NCBI GenBank assembly: GCA_017591395.1
Contig: WEDG01002568.1
Location: 620,001 to 684,000 of the forward strand
Origin: Schistocephalus solidus
Taxonomy: Eukaryota > Platyhelminthes > Cestoda > Diphyllobothriidea > Diphyllobothriidae
Reading direction: 5' to 3'
Length of the DNA: 64,000 bases
Part shown: one piece after another, positions 57,001 to 64,000 of the stretch
Position numbering within the stretch: position 1 is the stretch's first letter
Layout of the letters: every line of letters begins with the position of its first letter
Made by a program: the position numbers and the translations under genes
Notes under the pieces: generated by a model
Database searches by the model: none
Told to the model about the DNA's origin: nothing
The model's input: only the letters and a program-made list of their open reading frames with translations

Positions 57001-59921
57001 AACTTTATAATTATTTCCTTTGAAGCAATTCACAACTTAGTGAATACCAGCCTCTGTTTGGCTCAAGGGTTTGCAGCGATTGCGAGGCCACCTGAAACAC
57101 AGCCTTGCTTTGTTGGAGATCAGCCCACTTTTAGGGCTGTTGCTCACTGAGCATCGTTCTTCTGTCCTTTGGTTGCTTTGCTTGACAAAGCCCATGAGCC
57201 TCCGTTAGTGTTGAGGAGATGACGCACGTAGAATCCTTCAGTAGTCTGCAGACTAGTAAGGCGCAAAGTATTTCAACTTTCTCGAAAGTGTGCGGTCATC
57301 CCTGCGTTAATGAGACTGGGGTGTCTGCTCGAAGGTGATGGCTTATCAGAAAAGTACAGATTACACTTCAGAAATAATAACCACACCAGGTAGAAGGTGG
57401 AAACTGACCCTCCAAAGAACTGACTAGAAGGGTCAACTGACAACGAAAACCCCACATCAAGCACGAACTGTCCATTCTTCAAGAAGGTAATTGATCCGAA
57501 GACTAGGAGCAAAGGCATGGGAAATCGTTTTGGTACCCGCTTATCCGTAAACGCAAATTCGAAATCGCACCTACTGAAAAACGACAGTTCGACCGTCGTA
57601 GTCGGACGATGTCCACCGTGTGCTCCATGGGAAAGTGGAGCAGGGACGGTGACTTGCGCGTGATTTAGTTTAAAGTGATAGTAGACTTGTGCTGCATCTA
57701 CCGCACTCTCTCCTCCTCCCCCACCTGAGCCCGGTGTCAAGAAAGAGTCAAGAAGACCGGAGGCGGGAGAGGACGCAGGTGGCTGGCGTGGCTGGGTCCC
57801 CTAAGTCCTAGCCGCTCCTAGGTGTGCCACCACACCTCCATGTTCGGCATTTGATATGGGAGCGCAACCCGAATAACGCCTGCCGTGCCCTAATGTGGCC
57901 CCCGTGTTGGTCCAACGCATCTACCACGTTGCCCGTTTAGGGGGCACTACTGAAAAACAGTAGCTAAGGCGAACACACAAAAACGTAGTGAAGCCGGGGT
58001 AGATGAGTGTTCACTGACCGCGTTACGGTACCTGCTCTGTTCGATGTGCGATGGGGCTCCCTCCATTGCCCCACCAGCAGCCGCACAGCGACTAGCGGAA
58101 GAGCATTATCTACAAAGACAAGGGAGACTGCAATGGCCATTTCTGCCTTATTAGCCGTCATCGGCCAGTCATAGTCAACCCCAAGCGTAGCGACACGTGA
58201 GGCTGGAACCCACGACCTGGTAATTAGAATTTGAACGCCCAAATAACTGAGTCAAGGGCTCGCTTTCCTGTCGGTTGTGATCGGGTTAATTAACAGTGAT
58301 AGTGGAGCGCTCAGTGATCGCTTTGCTGAACATAGCCGTCACGTCGTACGTTGGGGCTGACGCTCGAGCCCCGTCAGCAGCCGCACAGCGAAGGGAGTGC
58401 ACAAGCTGAGGCTGCGTATGACTGGTTGATGAAGGCAAATAAGCGCGAAATGGCAATTACAGTGTCCCTTGTCTTTTTTGGCAACGTGCAGCAAATAAAC
58501 TGTGCTCAAAGATATAAGAGGTTTTTTACGAAACTACGAGTTCGCTACCTAATACCACGGAACTGTTGACGGCAATACTGATTCGTACTTTTTGTTCTAT
58601 AATACGTGTAGTTGACAAGATATACGACGCGCCGAAAATCGTGAACTACCGGGTGACATTTTTAAACGTCTTAAAGTAAAAAAACATCCCTCATTCGATA
58701 TTTCAAAACTGATTGTAGTTGCACACCCTTATAGTTAAACTAACACAGGAGAGCATGCTGACATTTTGAACATTTTTTTTCATAATTTTTATAAAATCGG
58801 AAAATTCCTTGCTTACGTTGAGTATTTTGGGGATGCAGTTTTAGTTTCCAAGGAGAGTGCGCGCAAACTTCCCCCCTCTACGCAGTTAATGGTTGCTACT
58901 TATTTATAGAAGAGGCAGATAGTTAAATGAAGTCTTTCTGTTGTAAACATAAGCATTTTTGCGATTACAAAATACTTCGTGTAGCTCATTAGCCCAACTT
59001 TATGGATACTGTTCCTATAGTGATTCATGCGTAAGGAAACACTTCAAGAGCGTCATATGGTCTCTTCGGGGAAGGAAAAAGTAATAGATGAATAATCGTT
59101 TGATTAAGTATCTAAACAAAAGTCGACAAAAGACTGTTTAAAAATACGCTGCTATTATTTGTTTTGTTATCCGAAATACATGCTTTAAGATACGTATTCA
59201 ATGTGGAGTTCCTTATTATGATTGGAAGTTGACGAACGTCAAAATGCCTTTAGAAATATCCACTACCTAAACAATGGTTTCCACATATATTTTGCACAGA
59301 AGGCCACAAAGTCGGTCGAGCAAAGGTCATTTCGTCACCATGTTTAATTTTACCTAGGGTTATCTCGCATACCAGTTGATTTACCAACCTTGCTTATGTA
59401 AGCTCTTCCATTTAACCTGAGTAAGATCACTGTTAATAAAGTTTACTCAAGTCTCGGTGCGTAATACGTCACTTTCATCTTAAGTCACTTTATTGAGGGA
59501 ATCAGGCTTTCGCCCTTGAGCTCCCTATGTACATCAAATTTTACAAAAAATAAGTCCGGTAAGTCTAGATTTGAAGTCATTGGTAGGTGTGAGCGAGACG
59601 AAAACCCCTGCCGCTTTTAGTGGCAGGGGTTTTAAATTTAAAATTAAAATTTTCCGTCTATGTATAAATGCGATTTGTTCTTTCTTTTTCAGAGAACGCC
59701 TCCGGCTGCCAGAAAGCGATCAGGTCGAGGTCGGAGATCTGGGTTCGGCAAAACCGGCTCCCACAATAAGCGCCCTCGAAAGCGATGGAGGTGGTGATTT
59801 GCGACAGCGTTTGAACGAGGTTGAGCAGCTGTGCCAGGACGTGATGGAGGAGAATGAGGTCCTGAAAGAGGAGCTTGAGGAGATGCAGAGGGAGATTGAG
59901 GAAATGCATGATCATTTTCAG
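40221..59921 (+). CDS. Coiled-coil protein with N-terminal Cys/His motif, three exons, 3'-partial
   Basis: Exons 40221-40735, 52496-52838 and 59693-59921 splice in phase: CG|A restores Arg at the first junction and AG|A restores Arg at the second. All donors and acceptors are GT/AG. Residues 36-59 have the spacing C-x12-C-x2-C-x6-H (CFTFEP, then CKNCFRTQPEHL). As I recall, the N terminus of MPRIP and fly outspread has the same spacing, so this may be a metal-binding motif of cytoskeletal adaptors. A Ser/Thr/Pro-rich linker follows. Exons 2 and 3 are strong coiled coil (YVEELENDFFDLEDKYDSLL, EELQSLVEQYKEKATTLGAR, EENEVLKEELEEMQREIEEM). The coiled coil resembles SOGA/MTCL-type or MPRIP-type proteins, but I cannot choose. 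A +1 frameshift interrupts exon 2 at 52722. No PH domain is seen, and the downstream exons and stop were not found. Confidence 0.75.
40741..42794. other. Intron of the coiled-coil gene, no recognised gene
   Basis: Open frames at 42027-42422 (131 codons) and 42049-42264 overlap in different frames and may be a decayed element. Nothing else stands out. Confidence 0.35.
42795..42965. repeat. Family D repeat with telomere-like core
   Basis: A flank containing GGTAAATTCCAGAGAAATTT leads to TTAGGGTTAGGTTTAAAGGT and TTTGGGTTATGCTTACTGG. The layout (feature-poor flank plus degenerate TTAGGG units) is shared with 45.0-45.6 and 46.8-47.2 kb. Confidence 0.45.
42966..44289. other. No recognised gene
   Basis: Short frames carry no motif; a G-rich run (GGAGGGGGTGGGGGGGCG) lies at 43017-43034. 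Confidence 0.3.
44290..44480 (-). repeat. Family E repeat copy, minus strand
   Basis: In reverse complement, the stretch with AATCCTCGCACATCTAATCG followed by ATACCAACCGCCGACTC aligns with GAGCCTCGCGCCTCTCCTCG followed by ATACGAACCACCAAGTAG at 46343-46381. Translated, both read RS.(E/D)(V/F)KF.PR.S.RY.PP(T/S)R.QRS. Confidence 0.5.
45035..45700. repeat. Family D repeat with degenerate CCTAA block
   Basis: Two partial flanks carry GGTGGCTTTCCGCAAAATTT followed by CAGGAAGCG, and GGTGGCCCATCGATAAATTT followed by CAGGAAGGG. Then comes a 200-bp run of irregular CCTAA-type units (45330-45545: ACTAACCCTAACATG, AACCTAACCCTAACTG, AACCATGAACCTAACC). The strand is opposite to the 14.3- and 46.9-kb G-rich tracts. 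Confidence 0.6.
45712..46235 (-). mobile_element. CR1/Jockey-like LINE, 3' end
   Basis: The minus strand reads DFFELATTTTLRGNPIKLRV, then TGERLDTIRVLFSNRVIKSW and NPLPADRAEF. This is the C-terminal block of CR1/Jockey LINE proteins. The 3' UTR runs down to CACCTACATTAACCTTAATA then AAACTGAAC and an A-rich end. It is the same lineage as 4848-5250, with the better-preserved protein part. Confidence 0.78.
46290..46690 (+). repeat. Dispersed repeat family E, longest copy
   Basis: Blocks in order: GATTTTAAGTTCGAGCC, CTCGATACGAACCACC, CACGACCTTCGCGCCCGGTC, TTGGACGCTAGTTAAGAGG, TAAGCCGGACGGAACACACC, GGCCTGAATGAGTCGGCCTT, GAAGTTGACTGGCCGGTTT and AGTGCGCGCGAGGGGCACAG. Parts recur at 20.05, 44.3 (-) and 51.84 kb. 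An open frame covers only the 5' third. Confidence 0.5.
46825..47200. repeat. Family D repeat with telomere-like core, inverted
   Basis: AGGTGGCTTTGCGCTTACTC then TTAGAGTTAGGGGTTCAGGT and TTTGGGTTAGGGTTGGTGTT. A second G-rich run lies near 47065-47095 (AGGTTAGGGTTAAGTTTTGG), then CTTTACCCTTTCTGTACTTT and GGCGCAAAGCC. The flanks are reversed relative to 45.0 kb. Confidence 0.55.
47205..47335 (+). repeat. Family B repeat, short 3' copy
   Basis: ATACCGGGCTCAGGTGGGGG, GGGCAGATGCAGCGCAAGTC and TGCTCTCACTATAGTC match the 3' end of family B. It is truncated on the left and merges into a SINE on the right. Confidence 0.6.
47340..47560. mobile_element. tRNA-headed SINE (family A), inverted pair lacking the head
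   Basis: The minus body (47345-47425, CAAAGACAAAGGAGACTGGA then ATGGTCATTTCTGGCACATT) meets a plus segment (47428-47545, TAGTCTCCCTGGCCTTTTTC, CCACTGTGCGGTTGGTGGCG then GGGCTCGAGAGTGGGACCCA). The two face each other near 47425 with the tRNA-like head gone. Confidence 0.6.
47757..48137. repeat. Trinucleotide tract, (TTC)13 then degenerate (ACT/ATT)n
   Basis: Thirteen TTC units (47758-47796) are followed by about 340 bp of three-base periodic ACT, ATT, AAT and ACC units. The open frames across it (poly-Thr/Ser) reflect the period and not a protein. Confidence 0.95.
48138..50689. other. Intron, no recognised gene
   Basis: A GAG-rich run lies at 49213-49241. Short frames with no domain cover the rest. 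Confidence 0.35.
50690..51135 (-). repeat. Family B repeat, long minus-strand copy
   Basis: In reverse complement the blocks appear in family order: CTATCACGGTGCACTAAAAG, CCGTGGCTTAGAAGGCTGCC, AGCTGACGGGGTAACTCGGA, GACTGCAATGG, CCCATTCAATGGGATCCGAG and the 3' end with GCGCTACCTTGCTGTGGGGC. It is antisense to the coiled-coil gene in its first intron. Confidence 0.65.
51136..51834. other. Intron, no recognised gene
   Basis: Nothing beyond short frames on both strands. Confidence 0.3.
51835..51985 (+). repeat. Family E repeat copy
   Basis: GGTCTTGAAATTGATTGGCC then AGTTTGAATAGCTGTGATTG, GATATGCGCGTGCAAG and AGAGGAGCAACTTTGTAATA then GGTGC parallel 46570-46655. Confidence 0.45.
52496..52838 (+). 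CDS. Coiled-coil gene exon 2, with one-base frameshift
   Basis: The acceptor is TTTCTACTCGCAG ending at 52495 and the donor ACAG|GTGAGG follows 52838. The first part reads RSAEDPRGFVGQRSGPTSAA to DSLLRERNELSIEL and then meets TGA at 52722-52724. One base over, the frame continues at once as DSKMRSIEELQSLVEQYKEK to LEEEIKTYR. Removing one T would join the two, so the break is a single-base insertion or a base-calling error. Confidence 0.78.
52930..53622. repeat. Family C element with long imperfect inverted ends
   Basis: The left end has TTCTGTCAAAATGACTACTT then AAGTAGTATGAAC (from 52968). The right end, in reverse complement from 53622, has CTCTGTAAAAATGACCACTT then AAGTAGTATGATG. Similarity continues inward for roughly 200 bp on both sides, including GGGTATCTTTCGG on the right versus GGGTATCCTTCGG on the left. 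Two other copies are at 26.94 and 60.74 kb. No transposase frame lies between the arms. It could be a MITE-like non-autonomous DNA transposon or a fused inverted pair. It sits in the second intron of the coiled-coil gene. Confidence 0.6.
53640..54080 (+). repeat. Family B repeat copy with internal G-rich minisatellite
   Basis: The right part matches family B (CCACTCCGTGGGAG, CCTCCGGTCTTCTTGACTAT, GTCCTGACACGGGGCAC, CACAAGTCACCATCCCTGCA then CCACCCTTCTGTGGAGCATA). The left part is replaced or expanded by the minisatellite at 53742-53850. Confidence 0.6.
53742..53850. repeat. GGGGGATGCAT-type minisatellite
   Basis: About nine irregular units of GGGGGGATGCAT / GGGGGATGCATG occur with variants (GTGCGGGATGC, GGGGGATAGG). 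The G runs on the plus strand could fold as a G-quadruplex. It lies inside a family B copy. Confidence 0.8.
54081..55239. other. Intron, no recognised gene
   Basis: AT-rich sequence with no motif. Confidence 0.3.
55240..55745 (+). repeat. Family B repeat copy
   Basis: Blocks: GGCACACCAGAAGTGCTTCA, GTACTCCAACTTCATGGGAT then CTGAGTCAGG, TCTGGTCTTCTTGACTCTGT, TTTGACACCGGGCAGAGACG, GCGCAAGTCATCGTCCCTGC and the end ACTACGACGGTCGGACTGTC. Confidence 0.6.
55792..55903 (-). repeat. tRNA-like sequence between inverted arms
   Basis: The arms TTTGACCCAGTTGTAAAAAA then CTCGG (55792-55816) and, in reverse complement, TTTGACCCAGTTTTGAAAAA then GTCGG (55903-55879) flank a minus-strand tRNA-like core. The core has TAGCTCGTAGCTAGAAC (box A-like) and GGTTTCGAATCCCACC (box B-like). 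It spans only 57 bp between GGCGG and CCGCC, too short for a working tRNA. It is best read as a tRNA-derived repeat end. Confidence 0.5.
55950..57589. other. Intron; one family D flank, otherwise nothing recognised
   Basis: The segment near 56160-56250 (GCGGAAATATTTTCTTCATC, ACACAAAGCTACCTATTTTA then CCGGGGG, GTTCCTATTCC) resembles the family D flank at 45015-45085 in reverse complement. A GGA-rich run (56387-56420) is simple sequence. No coding exon was found. Confidence 0.35.
57590..57935 (-). repeat. Family B repeat, minus-strand copy
   Basis: In reverse complement: the end CGACTACGACGGTCGAACTG, GCACACGGTGGACATCGTCC, GCGCAAGTCACCGTCCCTGC, CACCGGGCTCAGGTGGGGGA, then CCTCCGGTCTTCTTGACTCT and the 5' CACC(A/T)GCG block. 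It is truncated on its 5' side near 57935. Confidence 0.65.
58000..58510. mobile_element. tRNA-headed SINE (family A), inverted pair
   Basis: The minus copy (58000-58260) carries the tail block (GCTCCCTCCATTGCCCCACC then AGCAGCCGCACAGCGAC), the body (TTCTGCCTTATTAGCCGTCA then TCGGCCAGTCATAGTCAACC) and a head trace (CCACGACCTGG). The plus segment (58355-58510) has a CTCGAGCCCCGTCAGCAGCC block and a body GCGTATGACTGGTTGATGAA then CTTGTCTTTTTTGGC. Confidence 0.62.
58511..59692. other. Intron, no recognised gene
   Basis: AT-rich sequence up to the acceptor of the third exon. A short hairpin (59607-59631, CCCCTGCC..GGCAGGGG) lies about 60 bp before the acceptor. Otherwise nothing. Confidence 0.35.
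59693..59921 (+). CDS. Coiled-coil gene exon 3
   Basis: The acceptor is TTCTTTCTTTTTCAG ending at 59692 and the donor CAG|GTTAGC follows 59921. The reading is RERLRLPESDQVEVGDLGSA, then LRQRLNEVEQLCQDVMEENE, VLKEELEEMQREIEEMHDHF, Q. It is a charged heptad-rich coiled coil and ends in phase 0. The next exon should continue the coil; none was found before 64000. Confidence 0.8.
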
Positions 59922-60469
59922 GTTAGCTCAAATTGCCGTGCTTGATGCCAGCACCACCGCAGCTGACGATAGTTATCCCATCGCCAGTGCTAAGGAGTGG
60001 AGCGGATATGCACTGCGTCAGCCACATGCCTTCATCCTATCATTACCGGCTTCTGATAGGAAAACAAAGTCAAATCGACAAGAGGTGGACGCAGTAGCAC
60101 TCTGACGAAACCAAACAGCTACGCACACGAACCCTAGGTTTATCAAGATTCATTTAGTAACTTTACGAAGCACCTCTTAGCGCGAGTGCCGCACTGATTG
60201 TGCTAATAAGGAACCGCTGTAGTCTGGTCCTCGATTCCAAGTAGGACCCATTTTTCGTGCCTCTTGAAATTCTTACAATGCAAAGCGCGTTCTTTTGTTT
60301 CAAGCGATGAAACTAATCAGTTGACCTTGAAAGTGACCGAAATCACTATCATTTCCCTCGCCTATATCACAATGACATGTCGGGATCACACTGACCAGAG
60401 GTTGGACTCAAACGTTAACGCGTCTTAAACCACAACCTAAAATGCTCTGTTCCACAGACCTGCGGGATG

Positions 60470-60590
60470 CCATTGTAGTTCGTCCATCGTTCTCGGGAAA
60501 ACCGAGTTGGTCCTTCAGATGGCAGCCTTCCGAGCCACGCTTCGTGGGAGTTCCAGGTGGTCTCTCACCCTTCCCAGTTTTCTCCCCTGG
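60470..60590 (-). repeat. Possible family B internal fragment
   Basis: In reverse complement GCGTGGCTCGGAAGGCTGCC then ATCTGAAGGACC resembles the internal block CGTGGCTTGGAAGGTTGCC of family B. The match is short. Confidence 0.35.
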
Positions 60591-60734
60591 CGGTCTGTCC
60601 TGGTCAAGCCGACTGTTTAGGAAACTGGACGAAGTGGCTAACTTGACGTGAGGCTCCGTCTAGTGTGCTACAGGCCTACAGTCAGTGACTGTTCACGTAA
60701 AATGTTAACCTGACATGTGTTTTCAATTAGAAAA

Positions 60735-61050
60735 GATTGCGTAAGTGGGGTTGTAATATCCAGAATCATGTGGACAGGCCAGGATGCCGACATTTGAAGG
60801 AGCCTCTTTCAGGCCACCTACAAAAATCACTGACTACTTAAGTAGTGTGCATTGTTTTTCTTAACTTTCCATGCTCTAGTGCATTGAAAGATATTATATA
60901 GAAATCATGTTTAAAAATATCGCCTCTCACGCTCAGTTGATAAATAATCTCATTTTGAAAAAACTGGGTGTTCGAAGAAAGCAGATCTTTTGGTTTAAAA
61001 TTTTTGCGGCAAGAAAGTAATATTCGACCCAACTCAGGAAACAGAGCATA
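60735..61050. repeat. Family C repeat, partial copy
   Basis: GATGCCGACATTTGAAGGAG then CCTCTTTCAGGCCACCTACA and the palindromic ACTACTTAAGTAGT (60834-60847) match 26.99-27.08 kb. The right inverted end was not found. Confidence 0.5.
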
Positions 61051-61950
61051 GATCAGCGTGTCATACGCAACCGTATTACATTCCAACGTAACCCTAACTA
61101 TATCCAGTGTGCTCGTTACGGTTAGCATGCGTTGCCGGGACAATGGATTCGCAAAATATTTCTTCGTTGATAGGAGGAACGAGGCATTGGATTGAATGGC
61201 AACCTTAACAGTGGTGACAATAAGGACGCCATGGTAGTTTCAAAACGCATCCATTTTACTTTGATAATGAAAGATCGCACAGAGCGGGCCTCATTCTTGC
61301 TCCCGTCAAGAGTCCTAATAAAAGTGGATCAGATCAGCTAGAAAAGGGTCTAGCGCATAGTGGTTAGCATGAGGTAAAGCCATCGGATCTCGCAATCCAC
61401 ACACACGTCGGGGCAACAAACTATTGTGCAACACTACTAACGCGGTAACGAATGCTCACAATAATGAACACAATAGGGGTAGTTTTACGCTCTCCTTTTC
61501 TTCATTTGGCCATCAAGCTCCATCAAGCTCCTAGTAACACCGCTCCCACAGTATTCGCTAACCTATCCTGTGTTCCTTGATTTGGGTCAAATATTAGATT
61601 CTTACCAAATGTTTTAGTTATGAGATTTTACAGAAAATTCAAGTTCAATATAAATAGCATCGTACCCGTCTGTTTATTAATGTTGCTGATGATGTGTACA
61701 GCATAATTCACATCCATTGCAAAATTTCCTGAGCAGCATATAGTACATTCTTAATGGACTAGAAGAATGTATGCTTTTATAAACAAAGTAATCAGACTGT
61801 AAACACGAGTGCAGCTGCAAATCGACTCAAAACTTTTTGAGAATTGGAAAGCTTTTTGAAAAGCTAAATGCTTTCTTTCCTTGAGTCTAAAATTTGAAGA
61901 AGACATGCTTTCCTACAAAATAAGTATACGAAACGATACTATTGAACATG

Positions 61951-61951
<1 letters not shown>
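61051..61951. other. No recognised gene
   Basis: AT-rich, with a small direct repeat of CATCAAGCTC at 61512-61531. If the coiled-coil gene continues here, its next exon is not visible to me. Confidence 0.3.

Positions 61952-61952
<1 letters not shown>

Positions 61953-62011
<59 letters not shown>
61953..62011. repeat. (TA)n microsatellite
   Basis: About 29 TA units directly adjoin the 3' end of the minus-strand SINE. Confidence 0.97.
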
Positions 62012-62016
<5 letters not shown>

Positions 62017-62345
62017 GGAACCGACAAAGACAAGGGAAACCGGAATGGCCATTTTTGGCTTATTAGCCGTCATCAGCCAGTCATACCCAATCCCAAGTGT
62101 AGCACACCTGGGATTCGAACCCGCGACCTTTGGTATTTGATTCGAACGCTCTACCATTGAGCCACGGGTATGACTGGCTGATGACGGCTAATAAGCCAGA
62201 AATGGCCACTCCGGTCTCTCTTGTCTTTGTCGGTTCCACCTTATCAACATATGCTACACGTCGCTATGCGACCGCCTGCGAGGGCTCTAGTCTGAGCTCC
62301 AGGGCACAACGGAACATGCATGTTCCTTAAGCAGATCGGTGAGCC
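62012..62345. mobile_element. tRNA-headed SINE (family A), best-preserved inverted pair
   Basis: The minus copy (62165-62012) begins with a tRNA-like head, GTGGCTCAATGGTAGAGCGT (box A) and CGGGTTCGAATCCCAGG (box B, a perfect GGTTCGAATCC). The body follows: GGGATTGGGTATGACTGGCT, GATGACGGCTAATAAGCC, CTTGTCTTTGTCGGTTCC. It ends at the TA run. The plus copy (62166-62345) starts directly at the body (GGGTATGACTGGCTGATGAC) without the head and ends in a short (TA)n at 62355-62372. The two bodies are almost identical. Confidence 0.8.
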
Positions 62346-63769
62346 CCACACTATCATATATATATATATATAAGGGCACTGCAAATCAACAAAAATGCAT
62401 AATACTTCAGCAGGCATTTTTTACCGACGGCTGTTTACATAGAGAGCCTACATGGAGGTCATTCAAACGCCAGCTTCCTCTTGTGTTTGAGGTATCTTGC
62501 ATCTTGCTGCACGCTAATTCATATTACAGCCAAACGTAAGCAATCCTTCCTAATCGTAAAGGCCTTTCAGAATTTTGGGTACTTCGCATGAGATTGATCA
62601 CTGACTGTAAATGTCCATGGTTAAGGACTCAAACCGACTAAATGCAGCTTGACTTACACACGCTGGGACCCACTGCGATCCCTGTTCTGAGCTAACTCGA
62701 GAGAGATGCAGCTGGTCTCAGCTTAACCGAAATAGGTGGGCGTGTTTCATGGGAAATACAGCTAATGATAACCGCGGTTGTATTCATCTGTTTGTCCGAC
62801 GTTACGCACACTTCCAGTCGGGGATGGGGTGGGGGTGGGGGCGGGCGTTTTAGCCCAAATCTGACCCAATGTTACAAGCGTGATGATTGGTCCTCTGGCC
62901 CAAATTGGTTTTCCTGTTTACTCAATGTCAACAACACGTACGTACGCTTTCATAGAAAACTCGACTACTTCTGGCAGCAACCATCTGCCTGCCATATCAA
63001 TTCATTCGCATGTCCTAATTGAAAGAAGAATGAGCGGAGCTGTCAGTTTCCCGGGAAAATAGGTCTACCTGCCTAACGCTTCGATCTCTTGCTCGATGTC
63101 AAAAGTAGAAAACGATGGTTGAATGTGTGCTCTGATTTGATCGATTGTAGATTCATATGAATCAGCGTTGGATCGATACATCGGTGTCACATTCACTTAC
63201 CTGAGCAGGGTGCAGTGGTGGATACAGAACTAAATCGACCAATTGGCGTCCGCCTTACGATGAGGTCCGGGCAGTGATGGCCATTACCACGTGACATCGA
63301 AGGGGCAAATATTTGGCCGGAATCTCAACATAGCCACAGCCCAACTATGAAATGTGTTTATTTTCGCAAAACATCGTTCGAGTCACAGACTACTTTACAA
63401 GGTTTGTTGACGCAGCGTGGCTTATGCTTTACGCATTCACGAATGGGAGCAGCCTAAATTCTGGATAAGCTTCATAGTCACGGTACCCTGGTCGAAACTC
63501 CTAAACGCCCCTACAAGCCGGTTGCATCAGGCTCCTAAAGTAAGTAAGTTTATGCGAGTAGCAGGTTGGCTCCGTACCTTTTGTACGTCCGAAGGAATAA
63601 CATGCGGATGGACTCCTTGTCTTATGCAGACTAAGATTATCCACAAATCTTTCTGTTTACGCAATAACCTGACCGTAGATACCTTCCAAAAAGCTCAGTT
63701 GTCCTAGCAATAAGTCAGACTCCAAATCCTCCTCATTTTTCAGGTCATTAATTCCCCTGTTGTGAGTAG
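62346..63769. other. No recognised gene
   Basis: A short TA run is at 62355-62372 and a G-rich run at 62821-62850. Frames are short and overlapping; none fits as an exon of the coiled-coil gene. Confidence 0.35.
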
Positions 63770-63950
63770 TGCTCTCATAGGTCTATCTTGAAACCGGGTC
63801 CAGGTGAGGGAGTGAAACAGAGAGTGAGGGAGATTCTGTGCAAGTCTGCTCTCACTGTAATCAAGCGCAAGTCACCGTCCATCCACCACCATGTTGTGGA
63901 GCATACGATGGATATCGTTGGATTGCAACGGTTGATCTGACATTGCACAT
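63770..63950 (+). repeat. Family B repeat, short 3' copy
   Basis: CTTGAAACCGGGTCCAGGTG, GCAAGTCTGCTCTCACTGTA then ATCAAGCGCAAGTCACCGTC and TGTTGTGGAGCATACGATGG form the last 180 bp of family B. Confidence 0.65.
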
Positions 63951-64000
63951 AGTGTGCTGCAAGTTTCGGTGTATGAACTAAATTGAGTTATCTTGATGTG

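Noticed and set aside
62089..62165. Functional tRNA gene on the minus strand
   Set aside because: Good box A and box B are present, but the sequence runs into the SINE body, the cloverleaf is not convincing, and related copies lie in the same repeat context at several loci.
47746..62345. CRISPR-like arrays among the short repeats
   Set aside because: No regular repeat-spacer pattern exists; the periodic sequences are microsatellites and dispersed mobile repeats in a eukaryotic genome.

Overview
The window looks like nuclear DNA from a flatworm, most likely a tapeworm and possibly a diphyllobothriidean. Two split genes on the + strand sit in a large excess of decayed mobile elements. The taxonomic call is inference. 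It rests on a 39-bp intron next to multi-kilobase introns, on RTE-type retrotransposons whose reading frame runs into C2H2 zinc fingers, on many Penelope-like elements (PLEs), and on tRNA-headed SINEs. I know this mix from flatworm drafts, but no search was run.

Gene 1 (27-8550, +) is the 3' part of the gene for translation initiation factor eIF3 subunit i, a WD40 propeller protein. Five exons join in phase to a stop codon; the N-terminal exons lie before the window. Its two large introns hold RTE fragments, a LINE tail, a zinc-finger RTE copy and a dispersed repeat.

From 8.8 to 39 kb I see no host gene. This stretch is a mosaic of PLEs (12.0-12.95, 27.56-29.79, 29.94-32.28, 32.68-33.07, 34.60-35.13 and 37.59-38.16 kb), RTE pieces (16.4-17.1, 20.76-21.1, 22.6-23.6 kb), a CR1-like LINE (24.4-25.7 kb), SINE pairs and microsatellites. 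Many PLE fragments lie in inverted pairs.

Gene 2 (40221 to beyond the window, +) encodes a coiled-coil protein with an N-terminal Cys/His motif. Three exons (40221-40735, 52496-52838, 59693-59921) splice in perfect phase across introns of 11.8 and 6.9 kb. Exon 2 carries a one-base frameshift. A CpG- and GC-rich stretch before exon 1 is the likely promoter and 5' UTR. I found no terminal exon.

From 40.7 to 64 kb the introns and flank hold LINE tails, degenerate telomere-like repeats, a trinucleotide tract, a repeat with long inverted ends, SINE pairs, and many copies of one dispersed repeat (family B). Family B directly follows two of the three zinc-finger RTE copies, so it may be that element's 3' tail. 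I saw no CRISPR array, rRNA gene or convincing functional tRNA gene. The two host genes show no functional link; most of the biology here is retroelement history.
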